DNA from: Rhodovastum sp963709085 | Lineage (GTDB): Bacteria; Pseudomonadota; Alphaproteobacteria; Acetobacterales; Acetobacteraceae | DNA: 64,000 nt | Direction: 5' to 3' | NCBI GenBank assembly: GCA_963709085.1 | Contig: CAVPVB010000007.1 | Coordinates: 620,001-684,000 of the forward strand | Shown here: in pieces, positions 30,588-40,184 of the stretch | Layout: each line of letters begins with the position of its first letter | Position numbering within the stretch: the stretch's first letter is position 1 | Translations under genes and position numbers: made by a program | The notes under the pieces: model-generated | Seen by the model: the letters and a program-made list of their open reading frames with translations, nothing else | Databases searched by the model: none | What the model was told of the DNA's origin: nothing

Positions 30588-30616
30588 CCCGCCCCGGGAC
30601 AAATGCCCGGGGCGGG
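30588..30616. terminator. Bidirectional GC hairpin between hcp and the secreted protein gene
   Basis: A perfect 11-bp stem (CCCGCCCCGGG and its complement) around a 7-nt loop ACAAATG, located in the 63-bp gap between convergent stop codons. No long U-tract on either strand, so it is a likely but not classical intrinsic terminator. Confidence 0.7.
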
Positions 30617-30626
30617 ATCGGCTGGG

Positions 30627-31379
30627 TTACTCCTGTTCAGCCGGCGGCGGCGGCGCGCCAGGACCCTCCGGTCCCGGGCGGCCGGGGCCACCTTCCGGAC
30701 CGCCATGCCACGGCCCGTGGCCATGCATGTGCTCGCCGGGGCCAAAGCCGGGGCCGCCCGGATGCGGGAAGGCGACCGGCTGGGTGTGGTCCTTGTCGAC
30801 GCCCAGCGCCGTCGCCGCCACCACCTTGCCGAGCGGACTGTCGCTGCCGAAGCCACGCGCGAACACCGTCTTGCCGTCGGCCAGTTCGGCGGCGAATTTC
30901 TGCGCCTCAGGCGGCGGCAGACGGATGATCGTGCCGTCTTCCAGCAACACGCCGTCCACATCGCCGTGCGGCGAGTGCAGTTGCGCCTTCACCTTTCCCG
31001 TCGCCTCCGCCGGTGACGGCCCACCATGCCGCCCGGGCGGGCCGGACAACAGGGTGGTGCCGGTGGCGTCGTTGGTGACCGAGGCGGCCAGCACCAGCGG
31101 CGCTTCTTTCGCCTTCAGCCCATGGATCGTCACCGCATCGCCCGGCTTGACCGAAAAGACGAGCTGGGTGGAAAGATGCGGGGCGACATGCACCTCGGTG
31201 CCGTCGGCGAGCAGGAAACCATCGACATCGCCGCGAGGGGTTAGCAGGTATTGCGCCACCTTACCCTTGACCTCGGGCAACTGCGCCGGGTCGTAAACCG
31301 GCCCCTTCTGCGCCAGCGCCACGCCGGATATGCCGGCGGTGATCAACGTGGCGGCGAGCAGGGCGTACCGTAATTTCAT
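30627..31379 (-). CDS. Secreted protein with two tandem GDVDG domains and His/Gly/Pro-rich tail
   Basis: 250 aa. A signal peptide (KLRYALLAATLITAGISGVA, then LAQ) leads into two homologous units of about 55 residues: GKVAQYLLTPRGDVDGFLLA and GKVKAQLHSPHGDVDGVLLE, each followed by DGT and an APH/PPP turn, an OB-fold-like arrangement. The tail is HMHGHGPWHGG then Gly/Pro-rich, suggesting metal binding. The start at 31379 has a GGAGG site. A sigma-54 promoter lies 44-58 bp upstream, just after the NtrC-type regulator gene, so this is a probable regulatory target. Biochemical function unknown. Confidence 0.8.
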   Translation of the reverse strand: MKLRYALLAATLITAGISGVALAQKGPVYDPAQLPEVKGKVAQYLLTPRGDVDGFLLADGTEVHVAPHLSTQLVFSVKPGDAVTIHGLKAKEAPLVLAASVTNDATGTTLLSGPPGRHGGPSPAEATGKVKAQLHSPHGDVDGVLLEDGTIIRLPPPEAQKFAAELADGKTVFARGFGSDSPLGKVVAATALGVDKDHTQPVAFPHPGGPGFGPGEHMHGHGPWHGGPEGGPGRPGPEGPGAPPPPAEQE

Positions 31380-31422
31380 CCTATCCTCCGTGCGGGCCCG
31401 GATGGCCCATACCGCCTGCACC

Positions 31423-31437
31423 GCAAGCCCCATGCCA
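31423..31437 (-). promoter_or_regulatory. Sigma-54 (-24/-12) promoter
   Basis: On the minus strand TGGCATGGGGCTTGC, with GG and GC elements at canonical spacing (consensus TGGCAYG-N4-TTGCW). It lies between the stop of the sigma-54 activator gene (31456) and the start of the secreted protein (31379). Predicted transcription start near 31411, giving a leader of about 30 nt that contains the GGAGG ribosome site. Confidence 0.72.
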
Positions 31438-31455
31438 GAGGATATGTCTTTGTTA

Positions 31456-32834
<1,379 letters not shown>

Positions 32835-32850
<16 letters not shown>

Positions 32851-34253
32851 GCAATCTCCAACCCAAAGGTGGCACCGATGCCGTCGCCGCCTGGCTCCGC
32901 CAGCAGCAGCCTGCCGCCTTGCGCTTCGGTCAGTTCGCGGGCGATCGACAGGCCGAGCCCGGTGCCGTCGGCGCGGCCGGTGACGAAAGGCTCGAACAGC
33001 GTTCCCCGCAGCGCCTTCGCCACCCCCGGCCCGCTATCCTGCACCTCGATGCGCAGCGTGCGGCCGGTGACGCTGCCGCGCAGGATCACTTTTCCCCCGG
33101 CGGGGGAATGCTGGCGCGCATTGGTCAGCAGCGAATCCAGCGCCCGCCGGGTCAGCGCGGGATCAAGCACAACCCGCGTATCCGCCGGCGCCTGCACCGT
33201 GACACCAGGATGGTCGGCCGCGCAGGACTGGAGGAACGACAAAAGATCGACCGTCTCGGGTTGCGGCGTGCGGCGTTGGGTCATGGCGAGCAGCTCATCG
33301 ATCAGCCGGTCGAGCCGGGCGATCTGCGCCAGGATGGCTTCCAGCGCGGTGCGGCGGCGGGCATCGTCGCCCGCCAGCGCGTTTTCGGCGCGCAGGCGCA
33401 TGGCGGCGATCGGGTTGCGGATTTCGTGCGCCACCCCGGCGGCGACCCGCCCCAGCGCGGCCAGCCGCTCCGACAGGGCGACCCGGGCCGCCAGCGCCTC
33501 CGAACGCTGCTGCGCCTCGGCCAGCCGGTCGCCGGCGGTGTTCAACGCAGCGATGATGCGGTCCAGCTCGCGCTCCCCGGTAGCGGCCAGGCGCGGCAGC
33601 GGACCGGCCTCGTGGCGGGCCAGCGCCGTCTCGATGCCGCGGACATGGCGCGCCCAGGACAGCTGCAGCCAGGTCAGCAGCGCCGTCATCGCCAGCATCA
33701 GCCCGAGCAGCACCGCCAGACCGGCCTGCAGCACCACCGGGCCGGGGGCGCCCAGCAGCGGCACCGCGGCATAGGCCGCCAGCCCCGGCACGGGCCCCGC
33801 CAGCGGGCAGGAGGCCAGCCCGACCGGACCCAGCGCGGTCTCGGCCCATGCCGTCGCCGTGCGGTCCTCGCCCACCGCCTCCGCGGCGGTGTCGCCGACC
33901 GCCGCGCTCAGGCCGGCCGGGCGGTTGCCGACGGCGGCGAGCACGCCTTCCCCCTCCCGCCAGATGCCGGCCTCCAGCGGCGGGCCGGGCGGCAGGGCGA
34001 TGGCGAGCAGGCTTTGCAGGTCGCGCCGGAACGGGGCATCGCCGGCGGGCGGGGCGGGGCCGGCCCAGCCGGCGGAATAGAAATTCCAGCGCTCGGTCAC
34101 CAGGTCGCAGGCGCGCGCCGCCACCGCCTCGGCGCGCGCCGCCTGCGCCGCCGTCGACTGGCGGTACAGCGAAACAAGCAGCACCCCCACCGCCAGCGAG
34201 GCGGCGAGCGACAGCAGCCAGAGCAGGGCGAGACGGGAACGGAGCGAGCGCAC
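32835..34253 (-). CDS. Membrane sensor histidine kinase
   Basis: 472 aa. Two membrane segments (residues about 9-29 and 182-205) enclose a periplasmic sensor of roughly 150 residues of unknown ligand. A HAMP-like linker, HisKA with VAAGVAHEIRNPIAAMRL and an HATPase with DSGPGVAKALRG, FEPFVTG and GTGLGLSIA follow. GTG start. It is the first gene of the operon with the NtrC-type regulator. The 5' region is occupied by repeat copy 5 only 35 bp upstream, so its promoter lies in or next to the repeat. Confidence 0.93.
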
Positions 34254-34287
34254 GCGGCGATGGTACGGGGCAATCGGGGGAAGAAAG

Positions 34288-34510
34288 CAAGGCCAGGGCT
34301 CTGCCCTGGACCCGCCGTCGCGCGTAGCGCGCCTTCGGCGCGACGGCCGAGAGGCCCCTGGACCCCATCACTTGGACGGTTGTTATGAGAGGGGGGTGAG
34401 GAGGGGCCGATGCATCTCCTCACCCCCCTCTCATAACAACTGTCTAAACGAATGGGTTCTAAGGGCTCCGCCCTTAGCGGGGTCCAGGGGCAGAGCCCCT
34501 GGCCTTACTT
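34288..34510. repeat. Dispersed nested-palindrome repeat, copy 5 (with central hairpin)
   Basis: Full long form: left arm with GTAGCGCGCCTTCGGCGCG and GGCCGAGAGGCC, right arm with AAGGGCTCCGCCCTT and CCAGGGGCAGAGCCCCTGG. The central hairpin shares the GAGGGGGGTGAGGAG stem with loop GGGCCGATGCAT, but the outer stem is GACGGTTGTTATGA, matched (one G-T pair) on the other side, unlike copies 3 and 4. Lies between the kinase start and tRNA-Val. Confidence 0.9.
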
Positions 34511-34585
34511 TCTTCACCCAATCGTCTCGGGGGCTTGCACGCCGGCCCGGAAGACCCTAGGACACCGCCCACCCAAGCGGCCACC

Positions 34586-34660
34586 GGGCGATTAGCTCAG
34601 CGGGAGAGCGCCCCCCTGACACGGGGGAGGTCACTGGTTCAATCCCAGTATCGCCCACCA
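34586..34660 (+). tRNA. tRNA-Val (GAC)
   Basis: Full cloverleaf: acceptor GGGCGAT/ATCGCCC, D-arm GCTC...GAGC, anticodon stem CCCCC/GGGGG with loop CTGACAC (anticodon GAC, reading GUC), T-arm ACTGG TTCAATC CCAGT, discriminator A and an encoded CCA (34658-34660). The permease gene starts only 18 bp after the CCA without a visible terminator. Confidence 0.97.
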
Positions 34661-34677
34661 TTTTCCCAGGCGGCCCG

Positions 34678-36498
34678 ATGATCAGCGTCTTTATCCTGCT
34701 GGCCGGCACCATCGCCCTGTTCGCCAGCGACCGCGTGCGGCTCGATGTCGTCGCCCTGCTGGTCGTCATGGCCCTGCCGCTCTGCGGCATCCTCCCCGTG
34801 CAGGAAGCCTTCGCCGGGTTCGGCGACCCCGTTATCGTGCTCATCGCCGCCCTGTTCGTCGTCGGCGAGGGGCTTGCGCGCAGCGGCGTCGCCGCCGCGG
34901 TCGGCACGCGCCTGCTGCATGTCGGCTCCGGCAGCGAGGCGACCCTGCTCACCCTGATGATGCTGGCGGTCGCCGCCCTCTCGGCGGTGATGAGTTCCAC
35001 CGGCGCGGTGGCGATTTTCATCCCGATCGCCACCAGCATCGCGCTCCGCCTCGGCACCAGCCCGTCGCGCCTGCTGATGCCGCTGGCCGTGGCCGCACTG
35101 GTTGGCGGCATGCTGACGCTGATCGGCACCCCGCCCAACATGGTGGCCGCGGCGCAGCTTACCGCCGCCGGGCTGCCCTCCTTCGGCTTCTTCGCCTTCA
35201 CCCCGATCGGCGGCCTGATCCTGGTCCTCGCCATCGCCTGGATGATCGCGGTCGGCCGCCGCACCCTGCCCGACCGCGCGCCATCGGCGGCACCCGGCGG
35301 CGGCTGGCGCAGCATGGAGGCGATCGCCGCCGATTACGCCGCCGGCAGCCGCCTGGTGCGGCTGCGGGTGGCGGCGGACAGCCCGCTCGGCGGCCAGTCG
35401 CTGGCCGAGGCGCGGCTGATCAGCCGGCACGGCCTGACCGTCATCGGCATCGAGCGGCAGGGCCGCTTCGCCACGCTGGTGCTGCCGGCGCTGATCGACA
35501 CCGCGATGCGGGCGGGCGACGTGCTGCTGGCCGCCGGCGCCCCGGCGACGATCACCGCCGCCGCTGCCGCCGAGCACCTGGAACCCCTGCCGTTCGACAA
35601 CGCGGAGCCGCAACTGCCGCGCGAACTGGGACTGGCTGAAATGCTGGTGCCGCCGGGCTCCTCGCTGGCCGGGCAAACCCCGGCGCACGCCGAACTGCGC
35701 CGGCGCCTCGGCGTCGCCGTGGTCGGCCTGCGCCGCCAGGGCGCGGCGCTGGCCTCGGTCGGCGCCGACACGGTGCTGGAAGCCGGCGACGCGCTGCTGG
35801 TCGCCGGCGGGTGGGAGGCGATCGCCCGCCTGCGCGGCTCCGAGCCGCGCGACCTTCTCGTGCTGGGCGTGCCGCGCGAACTCGCCGAGGTCGCCCCGGC
35901 AAGGCGGCAGGCGCCGCTGGCCCTGGCGATCACCGCGGTCATGCTGCTGCTGATGATCGGCAACCTGGTGCCCACCGCAATCGCCGCGATGATGGCGGCG
36001 CTGGCGATGGTGGTGTCCCGCTGCGTCTCGATGGACGAGGCCTATCGCGCGGTCAACTGGCAGAGCCTGATCGTGATCGGCGGCATGCTGCCGCTGGGAG
36101 CGGCGCTGGAGCGCACCGGCGGCGCGGCGCTGATCGCCGACGGCCTGGTGGGCGCGCTCGGCGGCCTCGGGCCGCTGGTGCTGATGGCCGGCCTGTTCGC
36201 CCTGACTTCGACGCTGAGCCAGTTCATTTCCAACACCGCCACCACGGTGCTGCTGGCCCCTATCGCCATCCGCGCGGCGCAGGAGATGGGGCTGGCGCCG
36301 CAGGGCTTCGTCATGGCGGTGGCCATCGCCGCCTCGACGGCCTTCGCCACCCCGGTGGCCTCACCGGTGAACATGCTGGTGCTGGGACCGGGCCGCTATC
36401 GGTTCACCGATTTCGTGCGGATCGGCGTGCCGCTGCAGGTGCTGGCGCTGCTGGCGACACTCGCGACGGTGCCGTGGCTGTTTCCGCTGCGGCCGTAG
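34678..36498 (+). CDS. SLC13/DASS-type permease with two TrkA-C domains
   Basis: 606 aa ion-coupled anion/carboxylate transporter (ArsB/NhaD superfamily fold). N-terminal membrane block with VLIAALFVVGEGLARSGVA and the SSTGAVAIFIPIATSIA re-entrant motif, and GTPPNMVAAAQL. Two soluble TrkA-C (RCK_C) domains occupy about residues 215-300 and 305-385. A second membrane block carries SQFISNTATTVLLAPIAI and ASTAFATPVASPVNMLVLGP. Such proteins carry sulfate or dicarboxylates with sodium; the substrate is not determinable here. The gene is 18 bp from tRNA-Val and may be co-transcribed. Confidence 0.9.
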   Translation: MISVFILLAGTIALFASDRVRLDVVALLVVMALPLCGILPVQEAFAGFGDPVIVLIAALFVVGEGLARSGVAAAVGTRLLHVGSGSEATLLTLMMLAVAALSAVMSSTGAVAIFIPIATSIALRLGTSPSRLLMPLAVAALVGGMLTLIGTPPNMVAAAQLTAAGLPSFGFFAFTPIGGLILVLAIAWMIAVGRRTLPDRAPSAAPGGGWRSMEAIAADYAAGSRLVRLRVAADSPLGGQSLAEARLISRHGLTVIGIERQGRFATLVLPALIDTAMRAGDVLLAAGAPATITAAAAAEHLEPLPFDNAEPQLPRELGLAEMLVPPGSSLAGQTPAHAELRRRLGVAVVGLRRQGAALASVGADTVLEAGDALLVAGGWEAIARLRGSEPRDLLVLGVPRELAEVAPARRQAPLALAITAVMLLLMIGNLVPTAIAAMMAALAMVVSRCVSMDEAYRAVNWQSLIVIGGMLPLGAALERTGGAALIADGLVGALGGLGPLVLMAGLFALTSTLSQFISNTATTVLLAPIAIRAAQEMGLAPQGFVMAVAIAASTAFATPVASPVNMLVLGPGRYRFTDFVRIGVPLQVLALLATLATVPWLFPLRP

Positions 36499-36511
36499 GT
36501 GGGGGTGGTTG

Positions 36512-36630
36512 GGTGAAGGAAGGCCAGGGCTCTGCCCTGGACCCGCCAAGGGCCGGGAGGCCCTTGGAACCCATTCGGTTTAAGGGATGGGGTCCAGGGG
36601 CAGAGGCTCTGGTCTTCTTTCACCCAACCA
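36512..36630. repeat. Dispersed nested-palindrome repeat, copy 6 (short, degenerate)
   Basis: Left arm CCAGGGCTCTGCCCTGG and GGCCGGGAGGCC, then ACCCATTCGGTTTAAGGGATGGGG and a degenerate right arm (CCAGGGGCAGAGGCTCTGG). No central hairpin. It lies after the permease stop and close to the left edge of the AT-richer restriction-modification patch. Confidence 0.85.
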
Positions 36631-36725
36631 TCCCACGCTGGCACAGCACCGCGTTGCACCAGCGATAATCTACGCCGACAGGTTCAACAGTAACAGGCCT
36701 GCAGCAACGATGCGGCGGGCCTTTT

Positions 36726-37862
36726 TCAATCCCTGTTGCTTCGGCTGGCTGCCGCAACTGAAAAACCTCCCTCCCCGTCGTCACGCGCTTCCTCGCTCGC
36801 CTGATTCCGACGTTTGCCGTCACGGGTTGCAGTCTTAACCGAAGCAGGCCGCTTCTTTCCTCCATCAGCTGGGAGCGGATCACCGTCAGTGCCGTTCCAC
36901 AACAGGCCCGGACGGGGAACACGGTAATAGCCTTCGTCGGCCTTGGCTTTGGTCGGTTCCTTGGCGGTCGCCATTCCATCCGGCTTAAAGCGGCCGATAG
37001 CTCCCTCCAGATATTCCTCAAGCATCTCGACGCATACCCACTTACGGCCTAACCGCTCCGAAACTTCGCCGGTCACACAGCTTCCGCCGAATGGATCGAG
37101 CACCAATTCGCCGCGATCTGTAAGCATCCGAATGAAATACTCCGGTAACTCTGCCGGATAACGAGCCGGGTGGGGCGTCAGATCGTGATCTTCACAATAC
37201 CTCTGATAAGCCCCGTTGCTCTCGGTGTTCGGTAACGCAATCAGATTTGGCGGGATGGCCGCACCATTGTTGATGGCAAAGTGCTCGCTGATGTCGTGAC
37301 CCGAAGGACGCTTCTTCGCCCGGTAGCCTTTAGACAACAAGTCCATCATGCTGGGGCTGTAGGGCTGCAACACGCGGCGATTGCTTGCCTTTGGCCACTC
37401 CGTCTTAGACAGCCACCAAACGGTGTTAATTGCATCCTTCACGCGGATACGGCGCACCGTTACCCATTCGGCGGGGCTTGGTAGCTTTGAAGGATTCCAC
37501 CAATAGAAATCCTGGGCAAGATGAAACCCGTATTCTTCACAAAGCATGATAAGCAGCTTGAAGTGATAGAGACTGCGCGTCGGCTTGCCAACTTCCCACG
37601 CGCCGCCGATGTCGATGACTAGGCTCCCAGTGTCCTTTAAAATACGGTGCATCTGCTCCGCGAACGTACGGAACCAGTCAAGATATTCGTTCGCCGCAAC
37701 GTTGCCGTAATCCTTTTTCCGCACCAAGCCGAAGGGAGGACTCGTCATCACAAGGTCAACCGAGCTGGTGCGCATCCGCTTCATCAAGTGCAGCGAGTCA
37801 CCGTGCATCATCCGACCCAGGCGCGTCTTGTGATAGCAACGCGGAGCGATCGGTTTGATCAT
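36726..37862 (-). CDS. Site-specific DNA methyltransferase (beta class)
   Basis: 378 aa. Catalytic motif IV TSPPFGLV (residues about 40-47) precedes the SAM-binding motif I LDPFGGSCVTGEV (about 265), the order of beta-class N4-cytosine/N6-adenine methylases; the SPP form favours N4-cytosine. Its start overlaps the stop of the adjacent nuclease gene (ATGA at 37859-37862). It is the last gene of the RHH-nuclease-methylase operon and should protect host DNA from the neighbour. Less GC-rich than the chromosome around it. Confidence 0.9.
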   Translation of the reverse strand: MIKPIAPRCYHKTRLGRMMHGDSLHLMKRMRTSSVDLVMTSPPFGLVRKKDYGNVAANEYLDWFRTFAEQMHRILKDTGSLVIDIGGAWEVGKPTRSLYHFKLLIMLCEEYGFHLAQDFYWWNPSKLPSPAEWVTVRRIRVKDAINTVWWLSKTEWPKASNRRVLQPYSPSMMDLLSKGYRAKKRPSGHDISEHFAINNGAAIPPNLIALPNTESNGAYQRYCEDHDLTPHPARYPAELPEYFIRMLTDRGELVLDPFGGSCVTGEVSERLGRKWVCVEMLEEYLEGAIGRFKPDGMATAKEPTKAKADEGYYRVPRPGLLWNGTDGDPLPADGGKKRPASVKTATRDGKRRNQASEEARDDGEGGFSVAAASRSNRD

Positions 37863-39256
37863 TGATCGAGGTCCAGTTTTTTTAATTCCATCGCCATATG
37901 AGCCTCGCGGTTGAACACATCAACGATCTGGGACGTGTTCGCACTGATGAGGTCGACGTCTGCGCCGTCGAGCATAATGACGGCGAGGTTTGAATCCCGC
38001 ATGATCTTATTGGCATAGCGACGCGCCTCTCCGCTTATTGTTCCTGTTGTTACAATAATAATGACATTACTCTTGATGAAAGCGGTAAGTCCGACTTCCT
38101 TTGCAACATCGTCGAGAGATACGCGGGCTGTGTTTTTGCACTGTACCTGCCAGCGCGAATAAACGAGCCGGGCGGATTGAAATACAAGGTCAACCTCGGC
38201 TCCGCCTGTTGCCGAGGCGCGCAAGCGCGTTGCCATGTAATCCATATCGACAAGGCGCATCAACTTGAAGGCAAGCGCCTCAAGCGCGAGGCCCTTCACA
38301 TTGATGTCGTCCGAAAGTATCTCGGCACGCACCTCAGCGAGAGGCTTACGCAACAACTCAATCAGCTTCGGATCTGTGCTATCTTTCATCTGATCGAACA
38401 AAGGTTCGATCAGGTCAACCGTCACCTTTGCCGTCGGTGCCACCATGAACGGTTTCGCGCCGCGGCCTTCTGTCGTTTTGGTGGTCGTGATATAGCCCGC
38501 CTCAACAAGGGCGTTGAGAACCAGTTTCGGCAAACTCTTTTCTGGGAAGCGAACGCCATAGGTCGCCGCTGCGAGTTTGGCGATTTCATTCGCGGGCTGT
38601 GGGTCGGCGATACCGGTATTCGCAAGCGCACGAAGAAAAGCGCGTTGCTCTGTGGTGAACTTTGACATCTCGCGATACATGCCGGGATCGGTGCCGAGCA
38701 CTTCTTGCAACCGGATATCATCGACCTGCCAGCGTGAACCAACAAAGACGCCCGCCTTCTCAAGCCAAAGGCGCATCATGCTAGGGTGCTTGCCGCCGGA
38801 CGGATAATCAACACCTCTCTCGGCAAGTGCCGGGCGAAGGGTGTTCAGATCGACATGCTCTCCACCAGCCACCATGTCGCGGATACACTGCACGAGCGCC
38901 ATGCCGTGCAGGTGCAATAGGATGTGACGCGCCAGCGTTTCGTATAGCGCCTTCTCGTCGGCACGAAGGTCGAACAGATGACGGCCGAAGTTCGTGAATC
39001 GGGCGTTCTCATCGATGATGTTATATGCCTTGAGGCCAAGGCGCGAATTCATCGCCAGCGTATTGCGGTTTTTCGCCGCGTTGGGGCCGGTGCCTCCGTG
39101 ATTGGCAAAGTAAGTGGCGAGGATCGCCGCCTGTAGAGCCGCCTGATTGCCCTCGTGCTGCTCGATCATCTTGAGCATCTGCCGCAGACAAATCTGTGAC
39201 GGTGAAAACTCACTGCCGAAAGGCAGAGCCGCACGCGTGTTTTCAATCTCGCTCAT
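37859..39256 (-). CDS. Restriction endonuclease with Mrr-like PD-(D/E)xK domain
   Basis: 465 aa from MSEIENTRAALPFGSEFSPS. The N-terminal two thirds are helical with winged-helix-like stretches (DNA recognition, inferred). The C-terminal part has the nuclease core: GGAEVDLVFQ ... RWQVQCKNT (D and ExK-type residues) and KSNVIIIVTTGTISGEARRYA, as in Mrr_cat-fold enzymes. ATGA overlaps to the RHH gene before and the methylase after it fix the start and show translational coupling. Recognition site unknown. An upstream in-frame extension is rejected because it runs through the RHH gene. Confidence 0.8.
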   Translation of the reverse strand: MSEIENTRAALPFGSEFSPSQICLRQMLKMIEQHEGNQAALQAAILATYFANHGGTGPNAAKNRNTLAMNSRLGLKAYNIIDENARFTNFGRHLFDLRADEKALYETLARHILLHLHGMALVQCIRDMVAGGEHVDLNTLRPALAERGVDYPSGGKHPSMMRLWLEKAGVFVGSRWQVDDIRLQEVLGTDPGMYREMSKFTTEQRAFLRALANTGIADPQPANEIAKLAAATYGVRFPEKSLPKLVLNALVEAGYITTTKTTEGRGAKPFMVAPTAKVTVDLIEPLFDQMKDSTDPKLIELLRKPLAEVRAEILSDDINVKGLALEALAFKLMRLVDMDYMATRLRASATGGAEVDLVFQSARLVYSRWQVQCKNTARVSLDDVAKEVGLTAFIKSNVIIIVTTGTISGEARRYANKIMRDSNLAVIMLDGADVDLISANTSQIVDVFNREAHMAMELKKLDLDQ

Positions 39257-39477
39257 GGCGTCATCCCTCGTTGCGGAGCGTGACGCTCGCCGAGCGGCAA
39301 TTCCGGATTTTCTGTCGCAGCACGCTCGCGGTCGATCAGCTCTTGCACGGCATGGCGGATCAACCAAGCAACCGACACGTCACGACGCGCGGCCAGCGCC
39401 TTTAGCTGCGCGGAGTCGCGGACGTTGAAGCTGACGGATAGGCGGGTTTCTTTGCGCTTTCCTTTTGGGCGGGCCAT
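39253..39477 (-). CDS. Ribbon-helix-helix putative controller of the R-M operon
   Basis: 74 aa: MARPKGKRKETRLSVSFNVR, then DSAQLKALAARRDVSVAWLI, a CopG/Arc-type RHH strand-helix-helix. First gene of the operon, with its stop overlapping the endonuclease start (ATGA). An inverted repeat sits directly upstream of its ATG, as expected for autoregulation. Most restriction-modification controllers are HTH C-proteins, so an RHH leader is atypical. Confidence 0.8.
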   Translation of the reverse strand: MARPKGKRKETRLSVSFNVRDSAQLKALAARRDVSVAWLIRHAVQELIDRERAATENPELPLGERHAPQRGMTP

Positions 39478-39479
39478 GC

Positions 39480-39498
39480 GTGGTGTTTATTGCACCAC
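39480..39498. promoter_or_regulatory. Inverted repeat directly upstream of the RHH start
   Basis: GTGGTG and CACCAC arms separated by 7 bp, beginning 3 bp upstream of the start codon at 39477. The position would block both transcription and initiation, so it is a candidate operator for the encoded RHH protein. The AT-rich TGTAAA just upstream on the minus strand may serve as the -10 box. Confidence 0.45.
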
Positions 39499-39581
39499 TT
39501 TACATCGGTCTAGAGAAATCCGACGCATCCCTGATAGGGGGCCAATGAGGCTATTTGCATAAGCTATTGAAATTGCTTTAT

Positions 39582-39745
39582 TTACACTGCAGGTCTGGAA
39601 ATCATTGAATGGCTGACTTTGTAGGTCCGCGCGATCTCCCGCATAGGCTCGCGGCCACGACGCGCGATGCGATGTCGGCGGACGCATCGGATGCGATGGT
39701 GAACCAGATTTCGGCGAGATCGGACTCGGCGGCATCAGTCAGGCG
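39582..39745 (-). pseudogene. ParE-type toxin stump joined to a serine-recombinase HTH fragment
   Basis: Right after parD, one frame reads RLTDAAESDLAEIWFTIASD plus ASADIASRVV, the start of a RelE/ParE-type toxin, down to about 39656. A different frame then reads RGREPMREIARTYKVSHSMI plus SRPAV and stop (39659-39582), the C-terminal helix-turn-helix typical of resolvase/invertase serine recombinases. The toxin therefore lost about two thirds of its length where recombinase DNA joins. No in-frame ATG/GTG for the toxin is visible. Confidence 0.65.
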
Positions 39746-40026
39746 GTGGGCGAGCGGCTGGCCAATAGCTTTCTTCCTCGCTCGATGATGCGGGCGGCGT
39801 CGAAATCCTTCACCCGGCCCTCGGCCAGATCGGTCAGACCCTTGTCGATATCGGCTTTCAGCGACGCCAGTTGTTCCACCTGCAGCGCGCGCTTCATCTT
39901 CCAGTCGCGCAGCGCTTCCCGCACGACCTCGCTGCTCGATGCGTAATCGCCGCCCTCAACCGCGCCCTTCACGGCGGCGGCCATGTCGGACGGCAAGGTG
40001 ATCGTCAGCCGTTCAATTTCGGCCAT
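39739..40026 (-). CDS. ParD-type antitoxin (type II toxin-antitoxin)
   Basis: 95 aa: MAEIERLTITLPSDMAAAVK, then GAVEGGDYASSSEVVREALR, the RHH DNA-binding half of ParD/CC2985-type antitoxins, with a C-terminal toxin-wrapping helix (LADIDKGLTDLAEGRVKDFD-like). The start at 40026 is chosen over one 10 codons upstream because it matches the family N-terminus. The partner ParE is truncated, so this is an orphan antitoxin that could still autoregulate or neutralise related toxins elsewhere. Confidence 0.85.
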   Translation of the reverse strand: MAEIERLTITLPSDMAAAVKGAVEGGDYASSSEVVREALRDWKMKRALQVEQLASLKADIDKGLTDLAEGRVKDFDAARIIERGRKLLASRSPTA

Positions 40027-40184
40027 GCGGTGTTCCCCCTTTGGGTCCATCGTCATACTTCATCATACTTATGACGCCCTCTCAAGGGGGAACTTGAGGA
40101 TGGCGACGGTATGCCCCCGCTTCCGGCTGTCATCCCGTCGCCATTGTCGCCACCGCCGTCAGGTAACTGCAATGGGTCAAGACC

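Noticed and set aside
34586..36630. tRNA-Val as integration site for a genomic island
   Set aside because: I looked for a second copy of the tRNA 3' end (TTCAATCCCAGTATCGCCC) downstream and saw none; no integrase gene is present.
39487..39735. 82-codon minus-strand frame
   Set aside because: It runs antiphase through the ParE and recombinase remnants; those frames have family matches and this one has none.
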